Shown here piece after piece: positions 23,166 to 33,788 of a DNA stretch of 64,000 nucleotides. Source of the stretch: Conoideocrella luteorostrata (lineage: Eukaryota > Ascomycota > Sordariomycetes > Hypocreales > Clavicipitaceae). The notes beneath the pieces are model-generated. The model was not told where the DNA came from. It did no database searches and saw only the letters and a list, made by a program, of their open reading frames with translations. The stretch covers positions 62,001-126,000 of the forward strand of contig JASWJB010000004.1 in assembly GCA_032433595.1 (NCBI GenBank), read 5' to 3'. Every line of letters starts with the position of its first letter. The stretch's first letter is position 1. Both the position numbers and the translations under genes were made by a program.

Positions 23166-24980
23166 CACAGCCCACGCAGCCCGCCTCCCACAAGGGCTTG
23201 GAGGCTTGAAGAAGTCTTACTGGAAGCATATGCACATATCATCATCGGCCCTGATTCTGTCAAATCGCCACACTGCTGGGCCCAATCAAAGGCCAAATGT
23301 CAGAAGGAGTTTGGCTAGACGATAAAAGCTTGGAACCACCATCCTCCGCCTCTTGGTGTGGATGGAGTTGCTTCTGTGTGGTGGTTCCAGGTGGCATGTG
23401 GATGCACAAGCGCAGCAGATATCTGTACGCAGCATGGAGTACGGAGTGTGCGGATAGGGAAGTATGTCGACGTGGGCAACGCTGACACTGATCTGACGGA
23501 TGTGTGGTGCGCCATAGCATTCTACAATATGTTGTGTTGTTGCCTTGTTACACAATGCAGGTTGTGTGGATGAGTCCCTTGCGTTGGGATCGTCTTCCTT
23601 GCCCTGTGGTCTGTGATGGTCTGTGGTGCCCTGAGCCACCGCCCCGAGCCTATCCTTCTATCTTGCGCACCTTGATTCCGCCATTTTCTTTGTCCCAGAG
23701 GAAAGAGGATACCGAGCTGCACCTACTACGCCCTTGCCCCTGCCACCCCTCGGCTCCAACGTTTCTCACCCCCCCCCCAGATCATGACAGCCATTCTCAG
23801 TCGACCAGACCCTGTCATAACGATCGAACTTTAGTGCCGGTACCTCTTGGGCCAGGTATCTCTGCTAGAACTCCGTACAGGGAACGGGGTAACTTCGAAC
23901 AGCTAAAGTATAGTGGGGGTTGATTGTACTTGCTGCCTCAAAGTGCGCCCATGCTTTGCACTGAAGGCTACAACAGCTAAGAGGTCAGCCAGCAAATACA
24001 TCATGCTGTATCATACGCGTACGGGGATACAGAGTAGAGAATGGTTTCCTCGGCTTGCCCGCCGAGACAGGGCTGCACAGATCGCCGGCCACGGCCTTGC
24101 CTATTTTTGTTGCCTCTATGCTTCAGTGCCATCTGGTTATCCGCGTGTCCGCACGTCGTCCAAGACAAAATTCCCAGCCTCCTCGGCCGCGTTTAGACGC
24201 TTTCATCATTGCTAGGCCCGTTGACCAGATCGGCAGGGTTCCTGGATCGCATCCTGCGTCGCATCTTCGTTTTCCGGGCGACCCTCTTCGTTGCCTGTTA
24301 CGCCAGAGTTGTACCTGCAGGCACCCGACAGACAGTGGCCCGCTGCGGCGCATCCAAGGCCAGCGAGTGCTCGGGACCGACGTTCCTCGTGCAGCACAGG
24401 GTATTGTACGGAGCATACGGGTACGGAATGTTAAGCCTGATGTCCAACGACAGGTCCAAACTTTATTACCACACCAATTGACATTTGTCCAGGCGGACTG
24501 TACCTGCACGATACCTGAGGATACAGATTTAAAAGGTATTGGCGCTCAACCCCGCAAACCTCGAATTCACCAGTTGCCTCTACAATACAAGCGGGAGATC
24601 CGCTCTCACGCTGCCTTCTGCTTGCCGGCACAAATACGTAAGTCTCCACCCGCAGCATTTGGGTTTGAACTTTTAAAAGGGTCCGTGGCCGTCTTCAGCT
24701 GTATTTCGCATCCAAACGCTGGTCCAGCTGCCAGGCAGGAAACATCTCCTTCATGTGGTGTTTGGTGTTGATTGTCCCAGCCGTACCTGGTACCCCGCTG
24801 TTTTGCTCGAGTGCGCATAATGAATGGCTTGACTCGAGCAAGCCCCGTCGCAAGCAGTCGAGTCACACTTGCCCGTCTGCGTCTACTTTTTTTTGCCCTC
24901 GCATCCGGTACGGCGTACTTGGTACTGAGTACCTATAAGTGGGTAACTTCTGTACAACACTTGTACTTGTGGTAGTGTGC

Positions 24981-25005
24981 TGTGCGGTGCGGTGCGGTGC
25001 GGTGC
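24981..25005. repeat. 5-bp tandem repeat (GTGCG)
   Basis: Four to five copies of GTGCG/GTGCA occur in tandem upstream of the C2H2 regulator gene. This is simple sequence. Confidence 0.8.
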
Positions 25006-25815
25006 AGTGCATGTGCCTTATTTTAGTTTGATCTTTTATTCTTCCTTGGCTGTTTCGTCGTCTCAAGCTTGCAAACCGATTCGCAGCATCTCCTTCGTCT
25101 GAACGCGTTGAATAAATTCAAGACTTCCTTCGTCTGCCTAAGCCCATGTGCATCGCCTACATTACGCTTCCGTCCCCATCTGAAACACCCCAGCTGTCAG
25201 GGAGCAAGCGAGACGAGACATTCTAAAAGTAAGCGCAGCTATGCAGCGCAGTGCAGCGGCGCAGTACGAAGCAGCTCCGTCTCGCCCTTCACAGCTTCCG
25301 CTGTGATTCTTCGTCACTCACTGCTTTCGCTCAGATTACGGAGTTGTGACGTTCAGGCTAAGCTAAAGCTGCTACTGGCGCCAGCCCCTCTGCCACCACC
25401 AACCGGTCCCTCATCGCCTCGTCACGTCACCCTCGTCCTGCCCCGTTGTGCCCGCCGTCACCCTCCCCCGTGCCCCTCATCCCCTGCTTCCACTCACTAA
25501 TGCCCCTGCTTTTGCCGGCCTCTTCAGCCTCACCCATAACCCATGAACACTGCCAGCCATTACCCACCAGACCCCGTTGTGCTGCTTGCTGCTGTGTTGG
25601 TTGCCCGCTTAACAGCACTTGTACTTGTACTCGATCCCCCCCTGGCGACCCTCCGCCGCTCAACTCTCATTTTGACCTTCTGCTTCCTCCTGTGGGCAAA
25701 GAGTGCCGAGGCCCTTGTTCTTCTCACCCACCGTCAACCTCGCGACATTCATCTTCGACGACCTCAACCTGACCCTTGCCGGCATTTCTCGACTCGTCCG
25801 CCACAGCCTGCCATC

Positions 25816-27997
25816 ATGGCGGCTGCGTTCCGACCGGTCAACTCGCTTATAGACGAGCCTATCAAGGAGGAACCCACGACATCTTCATCTTCCTCCGCCA
25901 CTCCACGATCCAGTACGGCGTCGCAACAACCACATCTACAAACACCTTCCTCAAGGCACGATGACTCGCAAACACCAACCCGAGCCACTTTCAGCGCCGC
26001 TTCTGACCAAAAATCTCTTCCGAATAACTCATTTCCCCACGGTTCCGAGGCTCTAGACACCGTCCCAAAGAGGGACAATTCACAACACTCCACCAGGTCA
26101 TCGAGGCGGGATTCGATGGATGTGGATATGGATTTAGACGACTCCGATGGCGAGACCGGCATCACAGGCGAAGATGGTGCTGGTTCTGATGACGAAAGCG
26201 TCGGTGCTGACGGATCAAAATCCAATAAGAAAAAGAAGTCTCAGCGTTTTTATTGCACTGATTACCCACCTTGCAACTTGAGTTTTACCAGGAGCGAACA
26301 CTTGGCTCGGCACATCAGGTATGCCTAATGATGGATTGCGCAAGGGAAAATCATATGTTTTCATGTTGACAAGAATTGTTTCGCTGACGAGTTGAAATAG
26401 AAAACATACCGGTGAACGACCATTCCAGTGTCATTGCTCTCGCCGCTTTTCTCGCTTGGACAACTTAAGACAGCATGCTCAAACTGTTCATGTAAACGAG
26501 GACATCCCCATTGATTCATTAGCAGCGACAGGCTCTCGATTTCAACGGCAAATGCGAAGCACGGAAAGGGTACGGCAAGCAGGCAACAGGGCTAGGGCTT
26601 CAACAGGAGGCAGTGCGGGAGGACCTGCTCGTGGTCACTCGAAGAGTTTATCTACGTCCAGTATTGCGAGTGTCAGCTCCGTAGGATCCGGATATGGCCC
26701 TCATTCTGATGCCAGGCGACGCCCACCCCCTCTGGTTATGGCCGCAGATCCCCGGTCCCGACTCTCTATGGAATCATACCGCAGCGGCGCTGATAGCACA
26801 TATTCCACATACCGTCCTCCCTCACCCAGCGATTTTAGTACCCCGACATCTGCCACCTTTTCAACTGCGCAGAGCAGTCCACGCTGGGCTTCGGGAATGG
26901 GCTCACCGACTTCCGCGCATTCTCGTTCGCAGAGCATGTACAGCTCAGGCAGCCGAACACCAGGCCGACGACTCAGCGTTCCATCCAGTGCAAACCCCTT
27001 TCAAGCAGCTGCCATGCATCATGTGTTTGGTCCCGGCCACGTCAACAGCTCTCACCCCGCGGCATTCTCGCCAGCGCCATCCACCCTTGGCGCATCTCCC
27101 TCCTCATCCACATCAGGATGGTCTGGCCGGCGAGACTCCGTTTCGAGCAACTCTGATGAAGCGTGGCGAAGACGCACATGGCACCCAGACAGCAGAAACT
27201 ACGCCAATCAGCAGCCCCCGAACCAGCCAAATCAACTTGCAATAGTCAACCAAGCTGCGCGGCCGAACCCTCCTCCGCCCATCGCGAACCCTTCGAACTC
27301 CCAATCCTCCTTCCGGCTTCCGGGTATTGAATCCTTCGACCCGTTTCCCCGTCGACACCCTACGCCTCCGCCGCAGCAGCGTGGTCCTTCGCCCATGGTA
27401 ATTGAGGCCGAGTCGCCATACCGTCGGCCATACCAACCTAGTGCTGGTGAGATTGGGCAGCCAGACGAACGCCGCAACTTGAACATGTACGATGCCAGCT
27501 TGCAGCGCGGCTTGAACCGTCTTGACATTAGCCACAAGACACCTCCTCGCGATGGTGCCGGTACCTGGGCTTCTGAGGCCAATCGAGCAGTCCTAGCTCA
27601 GGCTGAGCAAGTTCAGGCCAGTCAACCGATTGTTCGATTTGAGGATCAAGTCCCGCCGTCTAGGCAATATTCCTCTGTAGCAGCGAGCAGCCGCTCACTG
27701 CACCAGCACACCATGTCTGCCCCATCAATGGCAACGCCTCGAGAGAGCAAGAGGTATGGTTGGTATCACGGACCTGCGCCATCAGTCCAGGGCGGTCAAC
27801 CCGCACAGGATCCCCGAACAGCTCAGGTGGATCGTATGGTTCATCCAAACTTCAATGGCTTCAGTGGATTTCCGGCGAGGGAGCAACAACCTCCGACACA
27901 ACAGCAAGAACGACAGGGAAACCCCGATTCCTTGAGGCGGCTGGAGGCACTTGTAGCCGTTGCGACGAGCGAGGGAACAACCGCCACCGCGTACTAG
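25816..27997 (+). CDS. C2H2 zinc-finger transcription factor, two exons
   Basis: Exons 25816-26318 and 26401-27997 encode 699 residues; the intron splits the codon for the Arg that links the two fingers. The N-terminal 140 residues are Ser/Thr-rich with an acidic patch, followed by a basic KKKKS stretch. Finger one contains [18 protein letters not shown]; finger two is [11 protein letters not shown] then [17 protein letters not shown]. In finger two the two cysteines have only one residue between them as written, and finger one has a five-residue Cys-Cys spacing, so both are non-classical. The linker HTGERPF is standard. The rest is a long disordered Ser/Pro/Gln-rich tail. The start was chosen as the ATG opening [10 protein letters not shown] because upstream in-frame sequence is low-complexity leader. 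A nuclear regulator role is secure; its targets are unknown. Confidence 0.87.
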
Positions 27998-28842
27998 CGA
28001 AGCAGTCACTCACTTATTGACTCGGAAATTTCGAGACACTTTCTCTGAGCTCACTTGTCACCACTCAATCTTGCAACCCTGCATTTATCGCTCCCGTTGC
28101 ATTATTTGAGCAACGCCGCTTTTTGTTTTATTTTCGACAGTGTGGTCGACAGCCTGGGAAGACACATGTTTACTCTATGTCAACATATCTTCTGGTCAAA
28201 ATATTTTCCTCTTTTTCTTCATGTCTCTTGATTATCTCTATTTATTTTGTTTGGGAATTTCCGGATAGGGTCATGACGTGATGAGATACCCCCCAAGGCG
28301 TCATTTTCAGATGATCCTGATGGCGGACCCTGATACACGATGGTAATGAGACCGGGCACGCAAATAGTTAGACGAAGATATCGACGACTCACGTTATGGT
28401 GTGCATGGACGGTAGTACGTGATTCTTATGCGGCAATTTTTGGCTGGGCTACGGTATGAAGGCTTTTTGAAATGTACTTTCAGCGTTTGATTGTGATACC
28501 CTGATGTTTGATACCAATTACGGAGGGGTTTGTGTAATTGATGTTGATAGGGTGGTGTTTGTATTTACGTTTGGTCATGCACTTTCGGATTGCGCGGCGT
28601 TGACTGACGACTTTCGCTATGGATCGATGATTGGATGATGACAAGCTATAGTACCAATATGATATTCTATATGACTATTAAATCGTGACAGTTGGGTTGC
28701 TTTGTGGCAATTGGTGTAGCTCTGCACGTAGCTTTGTTTTCACTCTTGCATAATTTATATATCGTCAATGATATGACGACATGCCATGTTTTCCGCCCGG
28801 CCAATGTTCTAACCAACCAACCACTTTTGTCCCTTTGTACTC
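27998..28842. other. Convergent 3' region
   Basis: This 845-bp gap lies between two convergent genes. It is T-rich just after the C2H2 gene and contains no protein-like frame. Confidence 0.5.
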
Positions 28843-30048
28843 TTACGCCTGTCCAACATGAAGAACGATTTTGCCCGCCGTAGACCCCTTCTTCAGATAT
28901 TCAAACGCCCCTTTCGCGTCACCAAACTCAAATGTTTTGTCAATCATGGAGGTCAACTTACCCTCATTCAACCAACCCGCTAATGTCTCCAGGTCGGTCC
29001 TTTTACTTTTCGTGATATACATGACAACTTTGTTCGCACCACCTCCCAAGAATGATGGCCATAGCCAGTGGTAACCGGCTTTGATAGCATCACCAAATAC
29101 TTTTCCTGCGCTGACGTATACATATACCGCATCGGGGAGCATGACCGCTGCAGACCTGGTGTAGAAATTGGGAGGGGAATCCCCCACATTATCGAGGATG
29201 AGGTTGAATACACGTCCGCGCTTGGTGAGCTCTTGGATCACATCTGTGGTCTTGTAGTCAATTATGTCGTCCGCCCCAAGGGCTTTACACAAATGAGCCT
29301 TTTGGGTTGAGCATGAGACGGTGACGTGGCACCCTAGTAGCTTTGCTATTTGAATCATGTAGGTGCCCGTGCCGCCGGAGCCGGAATTGATGAAGATTTT
29401 GTCGCCAGCCTTCACGTATGGCTGGATGTTCTGCAAGGCCGTGAGTCCGGCCGTTGGCACGGCGGCGGCAACGTCCCATGCGACTGCGCCGGTGATCTTG
29501 GCGTAGCCGTCCCGCTGGGCAATGACGTATTCCGAGAGCCCGCCGGGTCTTTTGAGAGGGTCGACGCGGGCGACGACATGGTCGCCTGTGCTGATGTCGG
29601 TGACGGAGGACCCGACGGCGACGACTTGTCCGGCGAGATCCATGGCGGGGGTTTTGGGGAACGACATCAAGAGGCGTGCGTGGGGGCCCATTTCGGGCAC
29701 CTTGTGGTCGGCTGGGTTGAGGGATGCGGATATTACTTTGATGAGGATGTCAGTTGGCTTGAGGGACCGGGGGAGCGGTTGGGGAACGGTGTTGAGTGTG
29801 AGGTTGGTGAGAATGTCGCCGGACCGGGAGGGGATTTGCCAAGCTTGCATGGAGGCCATGACGGCGGCTGGTGAAGGGATGATCTGATGAGATGAGGGTT
29901 CGTGAAGGGAGGCAGCGGTGGTGTTGGATGTGAATGTCAGTGTGGGTGTGCGTGCCGATAATGAAAGGATGAGTGAGATGAATGATGAGGTGACAAGGCG
30001 CGTGGTGTGTGTAAACGCAACTGATACGAGAGATGCATCAGATCCCAC
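28843..30048 (-). CDS. Zinc-independent medium-chain reductase (quinone oxidoreductase-like)
   Basis: A single frame of 401 codons is present; the internal ATG at residue 64 (position 29859) begins MASMQAW and matches the usual start of the family, giving a 338-residue enzyme. The N-terminal catalytic GroES-like part contains SASLNPADHKVPEM, and the cofactor fold has GSGGTGTYMIQIAK followed by GADDIIDYKT. The structural zinc cysteines of true alcohol dehydrogenases are absent, so this is an NADPH-dependent quinone or enone reductase type (RTN4IP1/QOR-like). The 63-residue upstream extension is Ser/Thr-rich and hydrophobic. It could be an organelle-targeting sequence or simply untranslated leader; the shorter form is preferred. 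The substrate is unknown. Confidence 0.85.
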   Translation of the reverse strand: MGSDASLVSVAFTHTTRLVTSSFISLILSLSARTPTLTFTSNTTAASLHEPSSHQIIPSPAAVMASMQAWQIPSRSGDILTNLTLNTVPQPLPRSLKPTDILIKVISASLNPADHKVPEMGPHARLLMSFPKTPAMDLAGQVVAVGSSVTDISTGDHVVARVDPLKRPGGLSEYVIAQRDGYAKITGAVAWDVAAAVPTAGLTALQNIQPYVKAGDKIFINSGSGGTGTYMIQIAKLLGCHVTVSCSTQKAHLCKALGADDIIDYKTTDVIQELTKRGRVFNLILDNVGDSPPNFYTRSAAVMLPDAVYVYVSAGKVFGDAIKAGYHWLWPSFLGGGANKVVMYITKSKRTDLETLAGWLNEGKLTSMIDKTFEFGDAKGAFEYLKKGSTAGKIVLHVGQA

Positions 30049-31346
30049 CTAGTAGTTGGCGCGGTGGGAGACCCCGTATTTATCTTCGGCTACGGAGTAC
30101 AGTCTGGTGGAAGCGGCACGTACTTACACCCAGAAGTTAAGGGTGATTGTTCGTTATGCCGCTCCGTAGTATAAAGCAATGGTTCAATTGAATAGTGCCG
30201 AGGTATTCTCTCAAGAATTTCAAGGCAGGCAGACGGACGGTCGACGCGGACATTCTCATCGCAGTGCGGACCGAGTGGGGGCTCCGTACTCCGTACCTAG
30301 TCCTAGTCACGGAGTAACTAACGTAAGTGGTAAGAAGAGGTATAGGAAGTAGTTAGGTAGGAGGGGATTTGCATATTACTGCGGATCTACGGAGTACACG
30401 CCCGATTGCACTATTCCATGTAAGGCATGGATGGATCGCGTGCGTTGCGGAGTGGACGGACATTGAGGACGCGGTGCCGGTCGTGGGATCATGGGTTAAT
30501 CGTGCCGCAGCTGCAGCAGGAGCACTTTTCCGTATTCTCGACACCGTGTGCTGTCATGAGCTGAAGAGGTAGAAGCTCCGGGGAGGCCAGACCGTCCTTA
30601 CATGACGAGCGTGGCATGGGGCCGGCATCAAATGGCACGTACGTGAGAGTAGCTAATGCCTTCTTGGAGCTGATGATGAGGGGCCTGAGTGTGGCAAGAC
30701 ACGACATTGCTTGACGGGAGGGTTGGGTGAGTGATGTTTACAAAGGCGGTCCGCTACATCCATACCCTGGCGCCGGTGGTGCTTTTTCGTGTCCCAATCT
30801 GCTGTTTGTGTATTCGGGACATCGGATATCAAGGGTTAAGGGGGAGTGATATATATGCACGATACGCACTCAGTTGGGGTTAGAAAGGACAGCTGTGCAC
30901 CGCGGCGCTTTCGGACGAGCCGTATCTTCACTGCCATTGCGTAGTGATGGCTGTTATCCTCACAGAGATAAGTATATTTTTCTTTTGTTTTGGGGGGGGA
31001 GGTTGTGTTGCTCGTGAACGCACGAGTGATCACGGCAACTCAACCAGCTGCGTCAAATACGCCACCTCACCTCACCTAGCGAACGTCACCACGCTAGGTC
31101 AATGGCATACGAGGGCTCATGCAGAGCCAGCGACGTGCCGTTTTGGCTCAATCCGAGCTCCCTGCGAAAATACCTTCACTGTTGCGTCAGCAGAATAGGG
31201 TGCTTACTGACTGACCTACTTACACCCTGCCCCTGCCCCAGCCCCACCGGCTGCCTAGACGTCAGCATCGTGAATTCAGGACGTCGTGAGCCTCAACTTC
31301 ACGTCTACACAGCCCAAAAAACAAAGAAAGACAAAAAAAAAAAATC
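30049..31346. promoter_or_regulatory. Divergent intergenic region with several TACGGAGTA sites
   Basis: This 1.3-kb spacer between divergent genes contains TACGGAGTAC at 30091-30100 and 30388-30397, a double site at 30282-30296, and partial sites near 30162 and 30309. An A-run lies just before the archaemetzincin start. No coding frame is supported. Confidence 0.5.
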
Positions 31347-32756
31347 ATGTCCAGCAGAAAGAGCAAACCATGCAGTCACACCTCCATCCATCTAGACGTA
31401 TCGCCCAATGCTGCACGCGCGGGTTTTAAACGACCCTCCAGCCGGGAACGCATCCGCGCCGCCACTCAAGACGACCGATACCCCAGCCGCGATGCGCTCT
31501 TGACGCCTCTGCATTTGTTTAACGACGCGGCGACTTTCCCTGCGCCGCTTGTCCTGCCAGATGATGACTTGGACGTCGAGCCTGACGAAGCACCGCAAAG
31601 TGTCAAGGAGTGGCGGGAAGAAGAGGAGCGGAACGCGGTGACCAGGGCCAGGAAGACGATTTATCTGGTGTCCAGTCCAGACATCTCGGACGAGATGGCT
31701 CCCATGGAAGACTGGGCGCGTCCGGTATCTTCGGCGCGCCAGGACCAGCCGGCAGAGGCGGACAGGCTCAAAATGGACGACTTGGCAGAGTACGTGGGCG
31801 CCTTCTATCACGGCATGCCCATCAAGCTGCTCAGCAAGACATTCACCTGGCGGGCATGGGAGTACAACACACCGTCGCCGTCCAGACGGAAACCGAAGTA
31901 TGACGGGTCTCCGCTCCCAAAGTCTGCACCGGAACGGCTCGTTGGTCTGGGCACGCCGTCCGGGGCCATGGTCGGCGTGCGATGCAGACGCTCCCCCGAC
32001 GGCGTGGCCAGAATGCAAGTCAACCTAGATGATGTCCTGGATGCGCTCTTGGAAAACGTACCCAGGGACGCATACGCCGTCATGATGCTTCTCGATATGG
32101 ACATGTATGAGGGCGACGACGACATATTCACGGGCGGGAGAGCCTACGGCGGGAGCCGAATCGCCGTGACAAGCAGTTTCCGCGACCAGCCATCCTGCTC
32201 TGTAGACGACGGCCACAGATGGCCAGCCGCTCATTGTGCATCGTACATCGACGCCGCGTGTGGACAGCAGCACCAAAACGCCAGCCCTGGGCGACTGGGC
32301 AGCACATCAGGCGGTCCAATGGGAGCGGCTGTGCAGGCTGCGGCGAGGGTAACACGGCATGAGGGCCGGCATCATCAATATGTCGAGTGGCTCTCTCGCG
32401 TCGCCCAGACCATGACGCACGAACTGGGCCATTGTATGGGGTTGGATCACTGCGTGTACTACGCGTGCGTCATGCAGGGTTGTGCGTCGAGCGCCGAGGC
32501 TACAAGGCAGCCTCCGTACTTGTGTCCGGTGTGTCTGGAAAAGGTGGCATGGGGGATCGCGCCTCTCGTGGGAGAGTGGAGGAAGAAGGATGGTGCGCGG
32601 AGCGAGTATGTCAGGAAGAGGTACGAGGCGGCCAGGGCGGTTTGCGAACGATGGACTGGACAGGAGGGAGGGTCGGTGTTTTGGGACGGCTATAAGACGT
32701 GGTTGCGGAGCTTGCTGGAGAGAGAGGTTGTCGTGCTTGACGAGCTTGACGAGTAG
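31347..32756 (+). CDS. Archaemetzincin-like zinc metalloprotease
   Basis: A single exon encodes 469 residues. The extended zinc signature of peptidase family M54 is complete: HELGHCMGLDHC at residues 358-369 supplies three His ligands and the catalytic Glu, followed by CVMQGC and, after about 17 residues, LCPVC at 392-396 for the second zinc site. The met-turn is the Met in CVMQG. The body before the motif (residues 100-350) is diverged, with an acidic DMDMYEGDDD segment and a Gly/Ser/Ala-rich insert that lengthen it beyond compact archaeal and human AMZ proteins. The function is intracellular proteolysis of unknown substrate; fungal AMZ proteins are little studied. The short frame before the signature contains Ser-Arg-rich, probably disordered sequence. 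Confidence 0.9.
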   Translation: MSSRKSKPCSHTSIHLDVSPNAARAGFKRPSSRERIRAATQDDRYPSRDALLTPLHLFNDAATFPAPLVLPDDDLDVEPDEAPQSVKEWREEEERNAVTRARKTIYLVSSPDISDEMAPMEDWARPVSSARQDQPAEADRLKMDDLAEYVGAFYHGMPIKLLSKTFTWRAWEYNTPSPSRRKPKYDGSPLPKSAPERLVGLGTPSGAMVGVRCRRSPDGVARMQVNLDDVLDALLENVPRDAYAVMMLLDMDMYEGDDDIFTGGRAYGGSRIAVTSSFRDQPSCSVDDGHRWPAAHCASYIDAACGQQHQNASPGRLGSTSGGPMGAAVQAAARVTRHEGRHHQYVEWLSRVAQTMTHELGHCMGLDHCVYYACVMQGCASSAEATRQPPYLCPVCLEKVAWGIAPLVGEWRKKDGARSEYVRKRYEAARAVCERWTGQEGGSVFWDGYKTWLRSLLEREVVVLDELDE

Positions 32757-32835
32757 CTGGCTCTGCTCCGCGGGGGGTATTTGTGATGTCGGTTTGCGGT
32801 GCTGTCATAAATGGAGAGAGCGTAACTAACTAAAC

Positions 32836-32890
32836 ACTCCGTTCGGAATTCGGAGTAAGTACTCCGTAGTTACTCCCGTATACGGAGTAT
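32836..32890. repeat. Five adjacent TACTCCGTA-type sites in alternating orientation
   Basis: Within 55 bp there are CACTCCGTT, CGGAGTAAG, TACTCCGTAG, TACTCCCGTA and TACGGAGTAT. They alternate in orientation and can form nested hairpins, the most striking instance of the dispersed word. Confidence 0.85.
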
Positions 32891-33018
32891 AACATGTCAC
32901 ATTGCCGTGGCTGTTTGACTGTGGCTGGATACACGTCAGCACGACTTTGCGGCATGGCATAGAACTATCCGTGGCTACGGACAACACGGTACCGTGCAAC
33001 AAGCTAACTCGTACATAG

Positions 33019-33035
33019 TACGGAGTACGGAGTAC
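33019..33035. repeat. Tandem TACGGAGTACGGAGTAC
   Basis: Two overlapping direct copies of TACGGAGTAC are present, part of the same dispersed family. Confidence 0.85.
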
Positions 33036-33788
33036 AAGCTAGTTGTTCGTTACCGAGACTAGTTTCGTTGCAAGGTTCCGGAGTGGTGTCTTCATGATCC
33101 ATGCACAATACTCGGTGCAACGATAAGCCATAAATGGACCACCACTTACACCCGCCCAATTACTTCGAGTTATGGACCAGCAGAGGTGTGGTAACACAGA
33201 ATCTAGTACATGTTGTACGGCGCATGGTATATGAATCGGCACAACTTCATCTGATCTCGGAGCCGCGCGAGTCTGTACGTCGGAGGAAAACCAACGATGG
33301 CGTCTTTACCAGCTCCTACCATCCAAAGATCAGTGCGTCTATTCCCAAATCAATCCTATCGTGCTTCTCCGATCTCACGCACCCACCCCGCCAAAGTATT
33401 CTGACCAGTCCTTGATCCTCTTGCACACACCCGAGCCGGCCAATGTTGCCCAACCTGAATATGAGTGTGACCACTAAGGATCCTGACTGGGCAGAGATGG
33501 CTACCCAACGCGGCGCCAACTGGAGCCGTCAAGGTCTAGATCCAGAACTTGCAGGAGGGCAAGCAAACATGTTGGCTTGCTCCTTGTAGGATCGTTCGGG
33601 CGATGGCATTCGAGACCAGGTGTCTGTCTAACCAGCACGAAGAATAAGTATGCGGCTGTGGTCGTGAGTTTGGTCCTCGCTGTATCGTAGTTTTGTTACT
33701 GTCTCGCCACAGCCCCGACTTATACTAGCATAAAAAATTCACTATCATCAGCATCATTATTATTATCATCGTAACTACCACTATCATT

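Larger units (their letters stand above)
18352..25815. other. 7.4-kb gene desert with short repeats and TACTCCGTA sites
   Basis: No open frame here has protein-like composition, family motifs or consistent splice structure, although chance frames reach 261 codons (20932-21717). The region contains a 9-bp tandem repeat at about 19501-19526, a purine tract at 20350-20410, CTCGCCAG repeats at 23133-23165, a GTGCG pentamer array at 24981-25005 and at least six TACTCCGTA/TACGGAGTA sites. The last kilobase is the likely promoter and long 5' leader of the C2H2 regulator, including pyrimidine-rich sequence at 25380-25560. Non-coding transcripts cannot be excluded. Confidence 0.6.
32757..33788. other. 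Intergenic with dense TACTCCGTA cluster
   Basis: This 1.03-kb gap between two genes on the same strand contains the densest cluster of TACTCCGTA/TACGGAGTA sites in the window (32836-32890 and 33019-33035). Immediately before the methyltransferase ATG is an ATC/ATT trinucleotide-rich run (33745-33787). No gene was recognised. Confidence 0.55.

Noticed and set aside
24055..24771. 238-codon open frame
   Set aside because: Low-similarity, Arg/Pro/Gln-biased translation without motifs, overlapping other frames; not protein-like.
25543..25815. Upstream in-frame extension of the C2H2 regulator
   Set aside because: The sequence is pyrimidine-rich leader encoding a Leu/Pro-rich stretch without similarity; the downstream ATG fits better.
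29350..29874. 174-codon Gly/Asp/Val-rich plus-strand frame
   Set aside because: Antisense shadow of the quinone oxidoreductase.
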